NCBI RefSeq assembly: GCF_030272615.1
Contig: NC_081406.1
Location: forward strand, 471,128,400-471,192,399
DNA from: Cryptomeria japonica
Taxonomy: Eukaryota > Streptophyta > Pinopsida > Cupressales > Cupressaceae
Length of the DNA: 64,000 bases
Direction: 5' to 3'
Both the position numbers and the translations under genes were made by a program. Below the pieces are notes generated by a model. That model was given only the letters and a program-made list of their open reading frames with translations. It was not told the DNA's origin and made no database searches. Shown in pieces: positions 33,477 to 45,159 of the stretch (the stretch's first letter is position 1; each line of letters starts with the position of its first letter).

Positions 33477-35526
33477 TCGCTCCTGTCCCTTGCTAAAGGC
33501 TCAGGGCGAAATTCATTCTAAAGTGCAATTTCTTGTTTTTGATAGGCTTGCTAACTGGTTCCTGGCCTTGAGAATGACCTAACTCTGCCTTGTGGAGTGA
33601 TTGGAGATTTAAATTTTGGATAGATTATCCAGAAAACATAAAAGGTGCTCCTGTCCCTTGCTCAAGGTCCAAGGCGAAAATGTTATTTAATGCATATTTG
33701 TCACTGACTTTTCTATTTTGTTTTGTGCAGGGTCTTAGGAGACATGATTGGACGTGTTTTGATGCTTTTGAAGGTTTGAAGGCATGAAAATGAAGAATTT
33801 TGGAGGTTAAGGGAAAAATCGCTCCTGTCCCTCACCAAGGGCCTAGGGCGAAATTTTGAATTCCCTCATCTGGCAATGAAAAGGACCAAGTGTTGAACAT
33901 GAATGGAAAACAAGTGATTTTCTCCATCCGCCTGAAGGAGTTTTTGCTCGAGGTGATGAAGGATTTTGTTGGAATCATCAAAATCGCTCCTGTCCCTCAC
34001 CAAGGGTCCAGGGCGAAATTTTTTATATACACATTTTTTAGACCTTCTTTGGACTGGAACTCTTATTCATGGCATGTAACAAGATGAAATCTTCCCTAGC
34101 AAGGACATTTCATGGTGAAAGACGAGGCATTTTGGCCTAGAAGACAAAGTTCGCTCCTGTCCCTCACTGAAGGTCCGAAGCTTGATTTTCAAATTTGCAC
34201 TATTCTTGCAGGATCAAAGTGATTTTATGATTGGAAGAGATCAAAGAAAGCATGATTTGTCCGTTGAATATAATTTGAGTGGTCCACAAAGGAGGAAATC
34301 AACCCAAATGACTAAAGGCGCTCCTGTCCCTCACTGAAGGACCATGGCGTTTTTTTTAAGATTCTCCTCTTTGTTTGAGATTTTGAGGCAAAACCTGACT
34401 TGGATAGGAGGGAAAAATGATGTTTTATACCTCAGATGCGATTGGGGGTTTACAGAACAAGGAAATATACCTAGAGGGCAAAAGGCGCTCCTGTCCCTCT
34501 CCAAGGGTCCAGAGTGATTTTCTAAAAGTGCAAATTTCTTGCAAAGACAAGGCAAGTTTTGTGATTGAAATGAATAGAAGAAGACATGATTAGCCCGTTG
34601 AAGATAATTTGGAAGGCTAGCAAAGGACGGATAAGCTTGAAATTGCAAAATCGCTCTTGTCCCTCTTTGAGGGACCAGGGCGAAAAACCTAGTATCTAGC
34701 CTTTCTCTCCAAGTTTGGACAAATCTAAGCCAAGGCGCGAGTTTGAAAGGATGTTTTAAATGCCTTGAGATGGAATTGAGATGCAAGATTTACAAATTTT
34801 GATGACAATTTGAAAAATCGCTCCTGTCCCTCTCCAAGGGTCCAGGGCGAAATCTCCAAGTATGCCCATTTACCTTACATTTTGAGATGATATTTTGGTT
34901 TCCAAGATTCAAAAGGGAGTGGAGAATGATGTTTTACGCCTGAGGGTAATTTGAAGATTGAAGTGATTAAGAATTTGTACAAAGGACTCAAAAGCGCTCC
35001 TGTCCCTCACTGAAGGACCAGGGCGATTTTTACAAAACCAACAATTTCCCTCCAAGATTACGCTAAGGCAAGGTTGTGCAAGATGGGAAAGGTCTTCTAA
35101 AGCATGGTGAACAAAGACTTGACTTTTAAACTTGATAATCCTAGGCTAAAATGCAAAAGTCGCTCCTGTCCTTCACTGGAGGTCCAGGGCGAAAATCTTT
35201 GGAGAATCAATTTTGCCTTGCAAAAGACGAGTTAAGCATGCATAGAATGAATGAAAGGGATCATTGCTTACCCCACAACGAGAATCGACAAATTAAAGAT
35301 GAAGGATTGAGGACAAAAGTAAAAAATCACTCCTGTCCCTCTCCAAGGGTCCAGGGCGAAAATGTCCTAATGCACTTCCCTTCTAGAGATCAAGTGAAAT
35401 TAAACTCAAGACTCCAATTAAAAATGCCATATTAGATGCCTAGATGAGGTTTTGGCAATTTAAAATGAGGAATGCAAGGCTTAAATTGCAAGTTCGCTCT
35501 TGTCCCTCTCCAAGGGTCCAAGGCGA
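33477..35526 (+). repeat. 13-copy array of a hairpin motif at ~167-bp spacing
   Basis: A motif reading CGCTCCTGTCCCTCNCCAAG followed by GGTCCAGGGCGA starts near 33477, 33645, 33819, 33984, 34151, 34317, 34484, 34651, 34818, 34993, 35160, 35327 and 35494. Intervals are 165-175 bp, and eight of the twelve are exactly or within one base of 167. The intervening bases have diverged strongly, with visible homology only between some units, whereas the core is well kept. The halves of the core can pair (TCGC with GCGA, CCCT with AGGG), so a hairpin is possible. The array lies upstream of the insert's TATA box and ORF. Confidence 0.9.
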
Positions 35527-35872
35527 AATTAATGGCATTCTTCACTTTTACCATATTTGAGCGTTGATATCCTCCAAAATTGCATTAGATGCCAAATTGC
35601 TAACTTCGAAATATTTGGAAAAATTAAATTAAATTGGCATTTAATAAAAGGCGCATTGGTATTTAATAAATTAATTTTGAGCCTTAGAAAATCGAATTTT
35701 TATTATAAAGGCATTTAAAATTAATTTTTGTGAAATTAAAATTAAAAATAGAGCGCTTGAGGGCTTATTTTTATTATTTTATCAAGTCGGCCACTCCTTT
35801 TTGCACTTTTATTTATTTTTTTAGGCCTATTTTGCCAAGTCGGCCTATTGGGAGGCAAAGTGGTGAGCGCCC

Positions 35873-35880
35873 TATATAAT
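35873..35880 (+). promoter_or_regulatory. TATA box upstream of the nested-insert ORF
   Basis: TATATAAT lies in CCTATATAATAGGGG, about 460 bp before the ORF ATG. A plausible 5' UTR intron follows, with donor GAG-GTATGG at 36137 and acceptor TGTGTAG ending at 36325, leaving GTGTCAAG before the ATG at 36334. Promoter and intron are inferred from sequence only. Confidence 0.45.
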
Positions 35881-36333
35881 AGGGGTGTTTTGAGCAAGTT
35901 TAATCAATCATTTACTCATCATTTCAAGTGCGAATTTGGAGAGCAAGAAGGAAGTGCGAAATCTGGTCTATTCGGAGCGAATTTATCTCAAGTGTTGGAG
36001 TTGAGAAGGTGGTGGAGTTGATTCTTGTGAAGACTAAAGGAGGCGCATTTTGCTCAAGGGAGAACTTTGATCTACATTTTGCCTAGCGAATTCTCCTATT
36101 TTTGCATCATTTCTCAGAATTAGTACTCAAGTGGAGGTATGGCGTAATCACCTTAACACCATTGTTGAAGATTTGAATTTTGAAAATTCTAAGTTTGATG
36201 TAGTTAATTAGGAAATGATAACTCAAGATTTATCATGAAGTTTCCTAATTAAAATCCTAAATCTTCCTATCTATTTTATATTTCTACGCTTCAAAATATA
36301 TTACCCATTATGAAATGTTGTGTAGGTGTCAAG

Positions 36334-39300
36334 ATGGCGACTCCAAAGGCAGGAGCATCTACTAGTCGTCCAGCTCTCATGAAGGAAGATCAGAGAAACG
36401 AAGAATTGGAGACCAAGATCGTGTCCAAGTGGAGGAATATTGGAGATACCAACTTGGGAAACTTCAGTGTGAAGAAGTTTCAAGAGGTTCCCTACATTGG
36501 CAAGCCATCACCTGTCGCAAAGAGAATAATTGAAAGTGGCATCATCAAGGCGGCCGGTTTCCCTCCAGCAGTCCAGTGTCATGAGCTGATGATCGAGTGT
36601 GCCCGCCATTATGACTCACAATCAAGATAGATCGTATCCAAGGAAGGGAACACTTTGGCTTACCTTTCAGAGGAGGCTATAAGTGAAGCTCTCCATCTTC
36701 CAGAGCATAAAGATATGATTTACAAAAGCCTAGAAGGAGCCAGGTCAATGTATAAAGATGATCCAGACACTTGCTTGAGCATCATCAATATGAATTGGTT
36801 ACTCAAAAGTCGTCCCCGCCTGAGCAAGATTCCCAACACACCACATAGGATCGACTTCCAGGAGGAGTACAGAGATTTGATAACTTTGCTCAATCGAGTT
36901 ATAGGGGCTCCTCAAGCCTTCTACTTTGAGAAGTGGATGTTCTACTTCATCCAAGTGATAGTTCAAGGGAAAGGAACGATTCATTGGGCTAGAATTATTA
37001 GCCATTGCCTGGATGTGCAGTTAAGAAGACTAAAGCCTACCAAGTCATTCCACATGAGCTCATACATCATATATGCCTTGATCAGGAGTTTCGAATATGC
37101 AGGGCTACCTCACAAAGGAGTGATCGGAAGAGGACCCGGAGAGGTGAGAGTTTGTGACTCTTATGTCCATTTGCATCATCCACCTGGAAGTGACTACAAG
37201 TTAGTCAATGATACCTTCACGATGAACATCACTAGGATATTACAAGGCGGGATTCACAATCGACTATCTATGGATGCACAAGAGCTTGTAAAGAGGTATG
37301 GTGCTTGGTTCATCCAATTTCAAAAGTTTACATATATCAGAGTTCATGGGTGTCCTTCACCTCCCTACATGTTGCCGAGATATCCGACAGACAGGATAGT
37401 GCTACTCGAGGTGACTAGGCAGTTGGCAGCTTATGCGAAGGCATTCAGACACAGGCATGGAAGTGGAATTCCCGTGCCCATCATATTGGGGAATTCAGTT
37501 GAGGTATGTCCTAATGCTCAAGCCTTGGATGATGCAGAGAGAGAATTGTCTTTATATTCATTCACGTTCTTTGCCTTGAGGGAGAATTTCGATCCTTATG
37601 GGTATATGGAAGAGACAGCTGGTAGGAAGTACAAGCACGAATTTCAGGTAGAGGACTTTTGGATGAATCTCTCAAGTGATTTAGAAGTGAAAAGAAAGAT
37701 GCATTCCAGATTACCTTTAGATTTCATCAGGAAGTGCAAGGTTTACAGAGTGGCCAATCAAGCTCAGGACAGTGGCAGACATCTCCAGTCATCCTATGAC
37801 AGAGAGGACAAAGCAGTGAAGATAGATTGGAACGAGCCTGAGATTTCAGACTTGAGAGCTTTGATGGCTCCAGTTTTGTCATGTACTCGCAAATGGGTGG
37901 ATGTACAACATCAAAAGTTAAGAGAACAGAACATACCAATGACTTTTACTTTGGAGGAAAAACCAGAAGAGGGAAGAGCAAGCGCAAGTGAAGGCAATTC
38001 TCATCCTAGAGGCGCAAAGAGGAAAGAAAGACCTGAGAAAAGAGAGCCCTCCAAGAAGAAGCAAGAGGCCAATCGAGATCACTCATCAGGCACATCTTTT
38101 CGACATGAAAAAAGGACAAGTCAAGTTGAAGGACAAGAGAAGACGGTGCCTGAGGTTGATGAATCTATGGAGTCGATGGTACAGAATGATAAACTTGAAA
38201 AGGGGCAGGCACCTCAGCATTCATCAAGTCAATCTCCCCAAGTCAATGAGCTACATGAAGAGAAGAATGATGATGAAGTGACATCCCCTCTCCGAGAAGA
38301 CAAACCATTGCTTAAGGAAATACAAGTTAGAGAGACAAGATCCGCCATTCCGGATTGGTTGAAGGAGAGATTGACAAGGGTGATTGTGATTGAAGATGAA
38401 GATGATGTAATTGACCTAGAGAGCCTTATAGGAAATTCTCAAGAGGTAACGGAGAAGAAGAGGGCCACCAAGATGTCCAAGATAATCACAGATGAGGCAG
38501 GGTCCAGGAAGTTGCAGATAGCTAGACCAGTAGTGGACAAGTACGAAGATGAAATTCTTGCAGAAGAATATGATGTAGAAACATTCGAGCTTGGTCCACT
38601 CATTGCTGAGCAGGCACTGGATGAGGCAACCGATTCATTTGAAGCACTTAAAGACAAGCTTAAGGAAGAAATGGAAAAGAATAGAAAGCTTGAGAGAGAG
38701 AGAGGTGCTTGGAGAGGCTACTTTAGCCATCTCAATCAGCCCTTGGGATGTCAGGATCCAGCAGTGTCTCCTGTGCAAGCACTTCCCCTTGAATCAGTTG
38801 GCGAGGCAGAAAGAGTCAAGAGCTTGGTTCAGCTTATGAGCTCTTGGATGGACAAATCCCACACAGTTGCCGTTGAATTTACAACAAGAATGATGCAGAC
38901 AATTCACCGAGTTATCCAGGTCCTTGAGATTGTCCACAATCTAATGATAACTGTAGCCGCTTTCGCTCACACTAAAGATGTTATCATTCCTGTTCTGCAA
39001 GTAATCAGGCAAACACCAAGGAAGATCCTAGCACAAGAAAAGATAATGGATGGAGGAGCTCATAATTTACTTCAGTGGTCAACTCTACTCCACATGAAGG
39101 AGGTTCTTTTCGAGAACATTAGCACCAAATGCAATCAAGTTGAGGGCGTCATCCATCCAATTCAGGATAAGGTGTTTGAAGTGTTGTGTACCATTCTTGG
39201 CAGAAGGATCGAAGTTGAGACAGATGTGGACCTTCAAGAATTGGAAGAAAGAGTCAAGGTCATCTTTTGCAAAGATGATAATGTCATCACAGATGGGCAA

Positions 39301-39534
39301 CAGGATCTAATGTTCACTACTATGCTCCTGATTGAGAGGATCAAAGAGCTCGAACCTGGATGGGAAGCTGCTCTTCTCAAGGCCTTTGATTAGGTTATCC
39401 ACTTGGAGGAGCGAATGAGGAATCTTCCCGAGATTCCTATTGCTGAGATTGAAGGAATTGTGTCCAGATTCGTTGCATATGCTAAGAAAGAACATTGGAA
39501 GGGGAATAAGGTTCTAGAAGAGAGGTTGTTATAA
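36334..39534 (+). pseudogene. Uncharacterised 1,066-codon ORF in nested insert (two in-frame TAGs)
   Basis: One frame runs from the ATG at 36334 (MATPKAGASTSRP) to the TAA at 39532-39534, broken only by TAG at 36628 and 39391. Residues ~1-550 look like a helical globular region, including AYLSEEAISEALHLPEHKD, QAFYFEKWMFYFIQVIVQGKG and FHMSSYIIYALIRSFEYAGLP. A charged low-complexity stretch (~555-760) is rich in Glu, Lys, Arg and Ser. The C-terminal third is again helical. I recognise no reverse transcriptase, integrase, protease, zinc finger, signal peptide or transposase motif. It reads opposite to the gag it interrupts. Without the two stops, each one base from CAG or CGA-type sense codons, it would be a large intact protein. 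Function unknown. Confidence 0.75.
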
Positions 39535-39728
39535 AATGATGTGGCATCTTAATTATCATTGGTCTATGTTCCCTCGATTTTTGTGCCAATTAAATATTTG
39601 GCTATGCATTTAATAATGTTCAATAAAAAAGGGAATTTTTTGTAACAAACCCTAATTAGGGTTTAGGTGTCAAAATCTCAGCCGTTGATCTTCTTTTGAT
39701 CTGGGTCGTTCATTGTAATTGAGGATGC

Positions 39729-39883
39729 TATATATACCCTCACTCATTTTCATTTTGTCATTAGCAATTAGAAATTAGAAGATTAGAGCTTTTGGAGAGA
39801 AGAAAGTTATTTTGTAGCAAGATTGAGCATTGAAGAAAGAATTTCAAGCAATTGTTGTCTATTTTGGCTTTGAGATCAATAAA
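39729..39883 (+). promoter_or_regulatory. TATA and polyadenylation module near insert right end
   Basis: TATATATA at 39729-39736 is followed 142 bp later by AATAAA at 39878-39883, and then about 690 bp to the CA terminus. This is the spacing expected of U3 promoter, R and U5 in an LTR. Just after it, TTGAAG-GTATGG resembles a splice donor. It supports the giant-LTR reading of 33084-40576. Confidence 0.45.
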
Positions 39884-40581
39884 ATATTGAAGGTATGGTG
39901 TTTTATTGCAATTCTTGTGGCTATTTTCATGGTTGTTTACTTTCTTGAATCATTCTCAGTCGAAGTAGTATTTAAGTTTGAAGGACTAAGTGTTGGGCTT
40001 GATCTTTGGTGAGATTCACGTTCCAAACCACTAGCTTCTTACTGATTGTAAGGACGCCTTGTGTGGTCAACTGGAGATATTTAGATTGCTTGAACCTTCA
40101 ATCATTATTGAACTATTGATATGTACCTTTATGGTAGTGTCTATAATTCTTGATGACTTGAAAAATCATTAATCACCTTAGAAGATCGCATCAATTCCAG
40201 TAAAGTTGTAATTCCTTGGCAATACTGAAATTGGTAGAATCTTACCAAGTCTAGTCTACATTGAGTCATTCTTAGGATTAGATTAGAATTCATCTCTTGC
40301 AAACCCTACCTTTTGATTTTTTTTTGAGAACCTGTTAGTTTTAGGAGAATCCTATTCCTGCAGCTCGAAAACGTAAGGCCCCTTGAAGAAACAGCATTCA
40401 CAACGACCACTGGTGCTTATCCACACGTAGAGATACTACAACGAAGAACCTTGAAGTCACCCTGATTGATCCTTTCTTGTGATATCTTCAGCATTCAGAG
40501 GCTTTACTCAAGAGAGGATAAGGTACCCTAGGGTATTTTATTCTGTGTTTGATAGTGTACAAAATACACATCAACAAGCCT

Positions 40582-41521
40582 TGACCTCATGGAGCTCATT
40601 GGAGGATGTAGAGGGCGTAGATGGTTGACCTGCGGGAGCCATGGGGATAGGAGCCAAGGTGGGTTGTTGAGTAGGAGCTTCTAGGAAGAGAGGCCTTGGA
40701 GGCCTTGGAGCTATCTTCCCAGCCTAAATCAAACAATTTTCTGCCCTGATGGCTATATCATATGCACCAGGTAGAGAGGCTCCACCCATTGGTTGTACCA
40801 TGACAGCTATATCGTTGTTGAGGGCTCTAAGATAATACAAGAAGGCATGATTTGGAGATGGCTCCACTAGAGAGGGAATTCTATTCCATGTCTTATGGAA
40901 TCTGAAATTGAAATCTCCCATGAACTCGTGGGGTGCCCTCTTGATCGTAGTCAACTGCTCCACAAGTGATAGGTGATCACTTTTGTCTTCGAAATGGTTG
41001 CACAACCTCTCCCCCAATTCGTCCCAATTGTGAATGGAGCTAGACGGCAACCCTCTATACCATTGCAAAGCTTTGCCTTACAAAGATGCGGCTAAAAGTC
41101 TGACAGCAACATCATCCTGAGTGATATTATGGACGGAGCAGATGTTTGCAATGTCTTGAATGTGCTCTATAGGCGTAGTAGTTGTTTCACCAGTGAAGTA
41201 TGGTATACTCTTCAACGCAGCCACTAGTATGTCATTCCATCGAGTCAAAATAAGGGGACTCCCCCCATTGAAGGTAACAAAAACTTGATTTCTTGCCATG
41301 CGAAACAATGGTCTATTGATGTGAGTGGTGGGAGCCCTTGATAGTAATGGTCTTGTAAATGGAGGGGTAGAATGAGACCTGAGAGATGGAGTGTTTACAA
41401 CCCTGACCTCCCTAAATGGTGATAATGAAGGTCTACCTCTCTGCCTTCTAGAGTCTGAAGATGAGAGTTCTTCGAACTGGAAACTACCTCTAGAAGACGC
41501 CCTTGTATAAATTCTGGGCAT
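40582..41521 (-). pseudogene. gag 5' part of element C
   Basis: The frame starts at an ATG at 41521 (MPRIYTRASSRGSF) and reads left into the nested insert. It encodes an Arg/Ser-rich N-terminus and a retrotransposon gag domain with HIQDIANICSVH, WYRGLPSSSIHNWDELGE and FHKTWNRIPS. Stops occur at 41078-41080 (TAA) and near 40722 (TAG), each one transition from CAA or CAG. The continuation beyond the insert is at 33083 and downward, in the same frame once 7,498 bp are removed. Confidence 0.88.
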
Positions 41522-41934
41522 GAAATCCGGAGCTGCAACAAGTCATGAGCAAGCAGTGGACCTGTTGAGCAGAGACTTCGGAACCTTGGGGTTCTGGAGT
41601 TCCGGGGTTCCGGGCTTAATCACTTCGGAACTTGGGGGGTCCGGACTTCCGACGTTGTGAGAGATGCGATGACTTGGGAACCTGGGGCTTTTGAAGTAAC
41701 GGACCTAGGAACTTCGGAACCTGGGGGTTCCGAGGTTGAGATGGCTTAGTGACTTCGGAACCTGGAGACCTCGGGGTTCCAGAGCTAGCAACAAGTCATT
41801 TACAAGAGACTGGTCTTGTGAGCAGAGTCGTGAAGTGCTTGAAGATGACTGTCTCTAAAGGCTGACATGCCAAGAATAGCACTGAATCCTTAGCATGTAA
41901 ATCGAATGAAGTCCCACCGAGCATGCCAAAAAAT
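41522..41934 (-). other. Leader of element C with primer-binding site
   Basis: Directly inside the 5' LTR the minus strand reads TTTTTTGGCATGCTCGGTGG, the likely primer-binding site (41905-41932). The tRNA was not identified. Between 41570 and 41790 there are further degenerate copies of the GGAACCT...GGTTCC repeat found in the LTRs, so the minisatellite extends into the untranslated leader. No ORF is supported. Confidence 0.65.
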
Positions 41935-43620
41935 TGTTATCACAAAAGCTTGCACCCTTGCTGAGCTATCAACTCAACAACCTTGTGAACCATGGAAACA
42001 ACCCCGAAGTGTGGAACCTTGCGCAAGGGGGTTGAATCTCTGGAGAAGGACGGCTTTCTTCTCAATCCAGGTGCAGGTGTTGAACCAACTCAACACTTCA
42101 AAACTAACTCCTAGGCCTATCCTAACAAATTGCAAAGGTAAAGGGAAGAGAAAAATGCTTAAAACAAAGGAGGTGATGCACCAAGAAGAGATTGTTTCTC
42201 TCCCTACCCGAAATGACACAAAGAATCAATTGAAACACCCAGGAGATGCACAAACTTCAGTTGTATGAGTGATCCCAATGCATGTATGAAGGTTAGAATC
42301 CACTGAATGCCAAGAGGGGAGAAAGTTTCCCACAAGTCACACTCAGAAAAAACAAGTTAACACAACATATATGGAGAGAAGAGCCACAAAACATACACTT
42401 ATGATGAAGGTAAGGAAACATACACAACATGCATAAGTTGAAGGAAGGCAAGAATGTAATTTCAATTCATTCAAAGACCAAAGGCCAAAGGCCAAACTTA
42501 CAGTTGCAGAAATGCAAAAATTATTACAAGTCTTCAAGAGAAGAGAAAGAGCATAGGAAAGCTCAAGGCAGCAGGGAGAGAACCCTTTACAATGAGGCTT
42601 AACAGCCTTATATAGAAAAATGGTTACAAGAGTGATCATGACCCCTGCATGTCAGTCTAAGAGTGCAGGGAAGTGCATGCACTTGACCTCAGTACTTGCA
42701 AGCAACCTAGCCATACCCACAAAAGGCAACCCTGAGAAGGTGGATTGACTGACCTTCCAAAGTCAGAGTATGCAGACATGACATAATCACCACAACAAGC
42801 ATGGCCCCGTACCTCCCTTGATGGAAATCCTGCCAAAAACATTAAATGCACCCCTGTGGCTCCACAAAAGAAAGTGCATAAGTCACCAAAACTGTCGGAG
42901 CATTTAAAGCCTTGAGTGTCGATCACGCCATCCGGAAGTGTTACAAGCCAAAAGGAGTTTGGAAGACTTCGAAGACCTGGGTCACCGAAGTTGGGAAGAC
43001 TTAGGAACTTGGGAACCTGGGGGTTCCGGAGTTCTGGGGTAGAGAACAAGAGACCAAGGAAGGGAACTTCGGAACCTCGGGGTTCCGGAGTTCCGGGAAA
43101 GAGAGAGGAAGAGAAGGAAAGGAACTTCGGAACCTCGGGGTTCCGGAGTTCCGGAGAGAAGAAAGGGAAGCAAAGGAAGAGAACTACGGAACCTCAGGGT
43201 TCCGGAGTTCCGGAGAAAAGAAGGAAGAAAGGCTAGGAGGGAACTTCGGAACCTCAGGGTTCCGGCGTTCTGGGGGACTAGAAGGAGGCAAGGAAAAGGC
43301 GGAATTGCACAAAGGAACTTCGGAACCTCAGGGTTCTGGAGTTCCGGAGGAGGGAAGAAGAAAAGAAAGGAACTTCGGAACGTCAAGGTTCCGGTGTTTC
43401 GGAGAAGGAGAACAGGAGAAGGCAAAGGGAAAGAACCTCGAAACCTCGGGGTTCCGGGGAAGGAAGAAAAGGCCAAAGGAGGAACCTCCTCCAGAAGGCA
43501 ACACTTCACACTTTATGATTCTTCTACTTTCTCTTTGATCAACTAGGGCAGCACTGGTCCATGGATCGTATCTCTGATCGGTTCTTACTGATGGACCAAG
43601 GGTGTCATAAAATGACAACA
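41935..43620 (-). repeat. 5' LTR of element C
   Basis: 1,686 bp, TG...CA, pairs with 26132-27888 and is followed by the GTTAC duplication. It holds eight minisatellite units (43010-43465) against nine in the other LTR, which accounts for most of the 71-bp length difference. Confidence 0.95.
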
Positions 43621-43625
43621 GTTAC

Positions 43626-45159
43626 CATTCGAGTGCATACAATGAGCATGAGCGTATGCAGACAACTTTGAAAATCCATAAATGTGGAAGAAATAGACCT
43701 GACTCCCTGAGTATAGCAAATTGTCATTTCAGTACTTTCTTTAACTTCTGAAGAGAGCAACACACTTTCTCATGGCTAACGAACAAGACCATCAGCACAT
43801 TAGTTGAGATGTTTGTTAAGGATGCAGATAGGAAAACTTTAACCCTACTACAGTGATGGAAATAAAATTGTATGCCTGTGGTAGGGGCAGATTTCAGATT
43901 GTTGTCGCAAGGCTCATTTGTGGCTAGCTTTGGACCAATTGTTGTATTCAAGGAGAAACATGATAAAGCCATGAAGTTAAGCTTTGATTTAGAGAGATCC
44001 CCACTACTAAAAAGTAAAAAACTATCGTCATATCCTCTTCACATGATTCACTCGATTACTCAACCTCAAATGGGGAGGGAGATATCTCCGACAGTACCAA
44101 TCTCAATTGTTCAGAGCTTTCTCAAAAAGAAACTGAAAATAATAAAGACGAAAATCCATGAATCGGTCATCAAGTTACCATTATCGCTTATTCCACTTCT
44201 TTCCTTTAATAAAATCATTTGAGTGGAGGCGCCTCTATGGTTGACACTGACAGGTTGTCATGAAAGATTGAGAAGTGAACCAAAAAACAGGGGAAGTAAT
44301 TGGTCAACTCATTAAACGACTTACAACTGGTATTTGTGTATTAATTTTTATATATTTTCATTGCAGGGGACATACAAATAACAATCTGGAGAGAGGGAAG
44401 TATCCAAAGGGGAAATAAACAAGAATCTTGTGACCTTGATCCCATGAAATTTTTCATTTTGCTAACAATCTAGTTTATTTTTGTTCGTTGCATTTGGTCC
44501 CTAATCTGTAATAAATCGAATACCTATGACACATATAAGAAATTTTTTTTTAAAATTAAATCAAAAGTCAAGCAGCCCTCAGGCCGGTAGTGAAAATGAA
44601 TAGTTCACAAAGAGTTTAGGAATCCTGTTAATAAAGAATGAGGTTCATATAATGTCACGATTGAATTTGTAGAATGGATACCTCTAAGTTCTTAGCATTA
44701 AGCTCGAGGAGTTTAAGAAGGAATAAAATCAATGATGCATATTAAAACTTGGAGAATTTGGTGAATGGATACCTTTCCGCCCTTAACATTAACCAAAAAA
44801 AACTCAATAATTTTAATTTGCATACTCTTGCCTCCAGACTGGTAAAATTAATTTGCATAGTCTTGCCTTGTTCTGGAAATTTTTGAATTCAATAAGAGAT
44901 TTTATATCATCCATTAATTATTTTTTCTATTTTATAGGGGAGTATGACTGATACTTCGACTAACTAAGAGTTAAAGACTGCGGCACGATCCCAATCAAAA
45001 CTACCCATAATCTTGACCAGTTTTAACATATGGAGAGATCTAATTTAGAAAAAAGGTAAAACTCAACCAATTAGCCAGTGATGGGAAATAGAAAACACAT
45101 AAATAAAACTCTTTTAGCCTTATCAAAAGAAACTGAGAGTCGACTATTGTGAGGCACAC
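43626..45159. other. SERAT intron 1, donor-proximal part
   Basis: AT-rich sequence between the SERAT exon 1 donor and element C. One plus-strand frame (43872-44222) has no family resemblance and is probably chance. No transposon was recognised. This is the largest surviving piece of the original intron. Confidence 0.6.

Larger units (their letters stand above)
33084..40576 (+). mobile_element. 7.5-kb TG...CA insert nested in element C gag; possible giant solo LTR with a gene
   Basis: The insert begins TGTTGTGACC and ends CACATCAACA and is flanked by AGCCT on both sides (33079-33083 and 40577-40581). A 5-bp duplication with TG...CA ends is the signature of LTR-retrotransposon integrase. I found no LTR pair inside it and no gag, reverse transcriptase, RNase H or integrase. 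It contains a 13-copy 167-bp array (33477-35526), a TATA box at 35873, a 1,066-codon ORF (36334-39534), and a second TATA/AATAAA module at 39729-39883 about 700 bp before the right end, laid out like U3-R-U5. The best reading is a very long solo LTR carrying an ORF in U3. The alternative is a non-autonomous element whose LTRs have been lost or are too short to see. Confidence 0.8.
26132..43620 (-). mobile_element. Ty3/gypsy retrotransposon element C, interrupted by a nested insert
   Basis: This 17,489-bp structure is flanked by the 5-bp duplication GTTAC (26127-26131 and 43621-43625). LTRs lie at 26132-27888 and 41935-43620, and gag-pol reads leftward between them. A 7,493-bp insert (33084-40576) splits gag, and removing it with one target copy (7,498 bp) restores a single frame. 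The LTRs differ at about 14 of their first 225 bases, so element C is older than B. The domain order is gag, protease, RNase H-like, reverse transcriptase, RNase H, integrase. The extra RNase H before reverse transcriptase is unusual. Confidence 0.94.
9372..45159 (-). other. SERAT intron 1, 35.8 kb, packed with retrotransposons
   Basis: The donor is GAG followed by GTGTGC at 45159 and the acceptor is ATGGCAG at 9372, minus strand. Exon 1 ends ...MRAEARLE and exon 2 begins AEKEPLLSSY. Joined in phase 0 they give the continuous motif seen in plant SERATs just before the LYAS block. Three primary insertions occupy it: copia 9508-15639, Ty3 B 16086-25923 and Ty3 C 26132-43620. Together they make 33,459 of 35,788 bp. 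The residual host intron is 9372-9507, 15640-16085, 25924-26131 and 43621-45159, about 2.3 kb. Confidence 0.85.

Noticed and set aside
33477-35526. CRISPR-like reading of the regularly spaced repeats
   Set aside because: The period is ~167 bp, the repeats are degenerate and the context is a plant retrotransposon; no cas-like genes are present.
39830-40012. Short hydrophobic frame near the right end of the nested insert
   Set aside because: It overlaps the AATAAA/U5-like module and lacks support beyond length; likely chance in T-rich DNA.
43872-44222. 116-codon plus-strand frame in intron 1
   Set aside because: No recognisable motif, located in host intron and opposite to the gene; compatible with chance.
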